DNA of 64,000 bases, from contig JAWPMT010000004.1 in assembly GCA_033344775.1 (NCBI GenBank), forward strand, positions 1,426,001-1,490,000. Reading direction: 5' to 3'. Below are positions 61,023 through 64,000 of this stretch, piece after piece; positions within the stretch are counted from its first letter, which is position 1, and every line of letters begins with the position of its first letter. The DNA is from Cytophagales bacterium. GTDB taxonomy: Bacteria > Bacteroidota > Bacteroidia > Cytophagales > Cyclobacteriaceae. Position numbers and translations under genes: made by a program. Below the pieces are notes generated by a model, which was given only the letters and a program-made list of their open reading frames with translations, searched no databases and was not told the origin of the DNA.

Positions 61023-61934
61023 ATGAAATGGATCATCGCTTCTGGTCTTTGGCTGATCTATTGTTATTCGTCGCTTGCGCAACCTCAATTTGTGCAAGTA
61101 GATGGTGTGAAAATTCGGGTCAATACCATTGGTATTGAAGAACGAAAAACCGGAGAACCGCTATTGATTTTCGAAAGCGGAGCAGGTACCCCCATGGGCA
61201 ATTGGGATAAGATCATTGCAGATAGCCTCAATTTGGGAGCCATCCTCGCTTATGACCGACCTGGCATCGGGGAGTCTGAAGCAGTGGATGAAATACCGAC
61301 ACCAGTGAATGTCGCTAATCGACTAGTAAGACTGCTTCATTACCTTAAACTGGAACCACCCTACATTTTGGTTGGACATTCTCTTGGAGGTATCTACGTG
61401 CGAGGTTTTGCAGTTTACTACCCTCATAAGTTGGCGGGATTGGTGATCGTAGACCCTGGCGACTTCACAGAGACACAGCTGAACAAACGGGATTATTATG
61501 AGGTACTGGACTGGAATGATGATCAGATCGATCAGCACATTCAAATGGAAATCGAAAATCGTGCAACACGTAGGGTAAATGCCCCACCCGCCATTCAGCG
61601 AGAGGGCCAGGCCCTGGAAGCCATGCGACTAAAAAATTTCGACGCCATCCAATCCACACCATTGCCCAACATCCCTGTCCATATCATTGTAGGCGGGAAA
61701 TTTGGTAAACCCGTGGAAAAGCAATCTAAGGAGTACGATGAGGAACGCTATTTCCGATCGAAATTGAAACATCGGGTTTCGAGGTGGACAGATGTCATTC
61801 AGTCAGTAGAGCGTGGCATGCTTCTATATAGCGGGGATGCCGGTCATTTCGTCCAATGGGAAGACCCGGAACTGGTCATTACCAGCATCAAACTTGTGCT
61901 TAAGGACTATGCTGATATGGTCAAAAAACAGTAG
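61023..61934 (+). CDS. Exported alpha/beta hydrolase
   Basis: A 303-residue protein with signal peptide (about 1-20, ending SLAQ). The hydrolase fold shows ESGAGTPMGNWDKI (oxyanion region), YDRPGIGES, the nucleophile elbow GHSLGG (about 119-124) and a C-terminal SGDAGHFVQWEDP with the likely catalytic His. Its substrate is not evident; the profile fits lipase/esterase or proline iminopeptidase-type members. Starts at 61011 or 61017 are also possible. Confidence 0.85.
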   Translation: MKWIIASGLWLIYCYSSLAQPQFVQVDGVKIRVNTIGIEERKTGEPLLIFESGAGTPMGNWDKIIADSLNLGAILAYDRPGIGESEAVDEIPTPVNVANRLVRLLHYLKLEPPYILVGHSLGGIYVRGFAVYYPHKLAGLVIVDPGDFTETQLNKRDYYEVLDWNDDQIDQHIQMEIENRATRRVNAPPAIQREGQALEAMRLKNFDAIQSTPLPNIPVHIIVGGKFGKPVEKQSKEYDEERYFRSKLKHRVSRWTDVIQSVERGMLLYSGDAGHFVQWEDPELVITSIKLVLKDYADMVKKQ

Positions 61935-61967
61935 TTGCATCACGCCATAAAATCGCGATACTTTAGG

Positions 61968-61990
61968 AATCCTCGTTATAAACGAAGATT
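61968..61990. repeat. Interrupted palindrome between hydrolase and Crp/Fnr genes
   Basis: Arms AATCxTCGTT and AACGAxGATT around ATA. It may end the hydrolase transcript or serve as an operator for the downstream regulator. Confidence 0.4.
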
Positions 61991-62074
61991 GGGACTGGGC
62001 GAAAAAGAGATAAGCAAAAAGAAATAACTGCGATTCAAAGAAAGTTGTTATCCTAGTATAGGAATTACACCGTC

Positions 62075-62653
62075 ATGGAAGCACTTCAATTTGCAATGCA
62101 ACAAATGATCAATATCTCCGAAGAGGAGTTGGATGACTTTCTTAGCAGGTGCTTTCCGAAAAAGCTGAAACGAAAGGAAGTACTCAGCCGGCCCCAGACT
62201 TATCCCAACGAAGTGTTTTTCATTGTTTCCGGAATCGTACGGGTCAGCGTTCTTGATAAGGAAGGCAACGAACATTCCATACATTTTGCGTTAGAAAATC
62301 AATTCATATGTGATTATTCAGCATTCATGAGGAAAGAGCATAGCCTATATACCCTTGAAGCACTGGAAGAAACAGAAGTGATCGTATTGCCCAGAAATGC
62401 CATCGAATGGGGTTACAGTAACCTTACAGAAGGAGATAAAATGGGTCGACTGATCGCGGAATTCTATTTCATATATCAAGACAATCGGATCAAGAATCAG
62501 TACACCCGTACACCAAAAGAACGTTATGACACCATCACAGAAGTATTTCCCAACATCCACAACCGGGTACCTCAACATATGATTGCCTCCTATCTGGGCA
62601 TCACCTCTATTCATCTTAGTCGGTTGAAAAAGCAAGACCTGAATAAAACGTAA
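62075..62653 (+). CDS. Crp/Fnr-family transcriptional regulator
   Basis: A 192-residue protein with a cyclic-nucleotide-binding-type beta roll (about 25-125: LSRPQTYPNEVFFIVSGIVRV, HFALENQFICDYSAFMR) and a C-terminal helix-turn-helix (QHMIASYLGITSIHLSRLKK). Fnr-type cysteines are absent and the nucleotide-binding Arg-Ser pair is not obvious, so the ligand is uncertain; this is the short Bacteroidota Crp subgroup. The following two genes encode an SRPBCC protein and an SDR and may be its targets. Confidence 0.9.
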   Translation: MEALQFAMQQMINISEEELDDFLSRCFPKKLKRKEVLSRPQTYPNEVFFIVSGIVRVSVLDKEGNEHSIHFALENQFICDYSAFMRKEHSLYTLEALEETEVIVLPRNAIEWGYSNLTEGDKMGRLIAEFYFIYQDNRIKNQYTRTPKERYDTITEVFPNIHNRVPQHMIASYLGITSIHLSRLKKQDLNKT

Positions 62654-62711
62654 ACATTTGTTATCGTTTTTGAGGACACCCCCGATCCAACTTTGCTGAA
62701 AAGCAAAAATC

Positions 62712-63296
62712 ATGTTAAAACCATCTCTAGTTTGGGTGTCACTGCTATTGGCTGTTAGCAGTTGCTATTCCCTAAAAAAACGCATTGAAACGGGTGAGCC
62801 ATACAATGACCAAATCAATTGGCCTAAAGAAGCAAGCCCCTCCGAAGTAGATTTCTATATCCACAACCGCATAGAGGTTGAGGCTCGGCCGGAAGAAGTC
62901 TGGAACTTATTGATCCAGGCAGAATCATGGTCAGAATGGTACGAAGGCATGCAAAATGTTGAAGTGCTCAATGATGAAAATGGAATGATCAGGTCAGCAT
63001 CTCAATTGAAATTCCATACCATGAATAGGGATTTCGATGCTCAGGTCATTGAATACATTCCAAATGAACGATTGACCTGGGAAACGAACCATCCAAAATT
63101 ACATGCGGTTCATTCCTGGCTAATTGTCCAAAATGAGAACGGATGTCTGCTCATCACGGATGAAACGCAGACAGGCACGTTAGCCAAACTGCAGAAAGTA
63201 TTCCTCCCAAATAAACTGCAGAAACTTCATGACATCTGGCTGGGTGGTTTCAAAGAAAAGCTAGAAAATCAATCCAATAAACTTTCAGCAAAATGA
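62712..63296 (+). CDS. SRPBCC-family lipoprotein
   Basis: A 194-residue protein with lipobox AVSSC (Cys at about 18) and a START/polyketide-cyclase-like domain (HNRIEVEARPEEVWNLLIQAESWSEWYEGMQNVEVL, VIEYIPNERLTWE). Such domains bind hydrophobic ligands in a deep cavity. The stop overlaps the following SDR start by 4 bases, so the two are co-translated. Confidence 0.8.
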   Translation: MLKPSLVWVSLLLAVSSCYSLKKRIETGEPYNDQINWPKEASPSEVDFYIHNRIEVEARPEEVWNLLIQAESWSEWYEGMQNVEVLNDENGMIRSASQLKFHTMNRDFDAQVIEYIPNERLTWETNHPKLHAVHSWLIVQNENGCLLITDETQTGTLAKLQKVFLPNKLQKLHDIWLGGFKEKLENQSNKLSAK

Positions 63297-64000
63297 GTCT
63301 TAGTAAAAACTTCATAAGTAAGTTCCACAAAAAATATGGCGAGTGGGCGGTGATTACCGGAGCCTCCAGTGGCATTGGAAAATGGCTGGCAATCGAAGTG
63401 GCTAAATGTGGCATTAATGTCTTATTGGTAGCTAGAAATACCACGGCGCTGGAACGCTTGAAAGAAGAGATCCAAAAGAAATATCAGGTTAAGGCGGCAG
63501 TACTCGGCATGGATCTAGGTGCTGATCCTATTGAAGCAATCATCAATGCCACGCAAAATAAGAACGTAGGATTGTTGATTGCTAATGCAGGTTTTGGGAC
63601 TTCTGGCTATTTTATTAATTCCTCCATCCATGAAGAATTAAATATGCTGGAAGTCAATTGTCGAGCATTATTGGAAATGACACATTATTTCTCTCAATAC
63701 TTTGCTGAAAAACAACAAGGAGGCATCATCTTGATGAGTTCCATGGTCGGATTTCAGGGTACACCCTATACCGCACACTATGCAGCTACAAAAGCCTATG
63801 TCCAAAGTCTGGCAGAGGGACTCTATCATGAACTGAAGGAAAAAAATGTAGATGTGTTGGCGGCAGCTCCTGGTCCCGTGGCAACTTCTTTCGCCAAACG
63901 AGCCAATATGGTAATGGATGGTGTAATGAAACCAGAAGACCTTAGCTCCGAGATATTAAAAGCACTGGGGTCAAAAATGACCGTGCTCCCGGGAGGGCTT
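63293..64000 (+). CDS. Short-chain dehydrogenase, truncated by the window end
   Basis: The visible 236 codons start MSLSKNFISKFHKKYGEW and contain TGASSGIGKW, the NADP-type site, LLIANAGFGT in place of NNAG, the catalytic MSSMVGFQG and YAATKAY (Tyr-x3-Lys). The pattern resembles the DltE/YqjQ-like SDR group. The gene runs off the edge. It overlaps the SRPBCC gene by 4 bases. Confidence 0.9.
   Translation, partial: MSLSKNFISKFHKKYGEWAVITGASSGIGKWLAIEVAKCGINVLLVARNTTALERLKEEIQKKYQVKAAVLGMDLGADPIEAIINATQNKNVGLLIANAGFGTSGYFINSSIHEELNMLEVNCRALLEMTHYFSQYFAEKQQGGIILMSSMVGFQGTPYTAHYAATKAYVQSLAEGLYHELKEKNVDVLAAAPGPVATSFAKRANMVMDGVMKPEDLSSEILKALGSKMTVLPGGL

Noticed and set aside
1-64000. Prophage, integrative element or complete insertion sequence
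   Set aside because: No integrase, transposase, phage structural or conjugation genes and no tRNA attachment site were found.

Overview
The window looks like a chromosomal segment of a Bacteroidota, most likely of the Cytophagia/Cytophagales type. The signs are a PorT homologue of the type IX secretion machinery directly after ubiE, a carboxypeptidase-like-domain TonB receptor, TPR-fused histidine kinases, PadR plus large FtsX/MacB-like permease pairs, BlaI/M56 pairs, no obvious Shine-Dalgarno sites, and promoter-like TAnnTTTG boxes. Placement below that level is inference. No rRNA, tRNA, CRISPR array, prophage or complete insertion sequence was recognised.

Layout. 1-3.4 kb: an XRE regulator, a TPR membrane protein, a tiny lipoprotein and an ECF sigma factor with a very short partner, coupled to lgt. 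3.4-10.4 kb: lgt, a PhyH-type oxygenase, a membrane protein, a serine hydrolase and a PAF-acetylhydrolase-like protein. Inside this stretch, 7.9-8.9 kb is a gene-poor kilobase with a candidate structured RNA and six DnaA-box-like words at 11-12 bp spacing. 10.4-15.3 kb: a minus-strand operon of response regulator, TonB-dependent receptor and YfiR-domain histidine kinase. 15.5-22.3 kb: an LpxO-like hydroxylase, then a TetR / LolA-like / two FtsX permeases / ABC ATPase / outer membrane protein operon. 22.4-27.6 kb: a PadR-permease pair, an ECF sigma factor, a two-gene membrane unit and a GbsR-like regulator. 27.7-34.5 kb: an LVIVD-repeat protein and a YVTN propeller with a Met/His-rich loop, then an MFS exporter overlapping a class III cyclase-TPR protein. 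34.6-40.7 kb: two paralogous TPR histidine kinases and three small proteins.

40.7-42.4 kb is the most unusual region: five tiny genes for peptides with a shared 15-residue double-glycine-type leader and different short cores, four of them followed by a TTCG-loop terminator. A two-hairpin repeat occurs three times in and around them, and a stop-interrupted small ORF follows. A second PadR-permease pair comes next (42.4-45.3 kb). Then comes a TetR / ABC transporter / HlyD / TolC operon (45.6-51.4 kb) that is a plausible but unproven exporter for the peptides; its ATPase domain has changed residues in every catalytic motif.

51.5-64 kb is mostly housekeeping and regulation: a response regulator, engB, the ubiE-porT-SDR-saccharopine dehydrogenase run, another SDR, a zincin-like secreted protein flanked by a short repeat, BlaI with three matching operators and an M56-TonB-type sensor, an alpha/beta hydrolase, a Crp/Fnr regulator, an SRPBCC lipoprotein and an SDR gene cut by the window edge.
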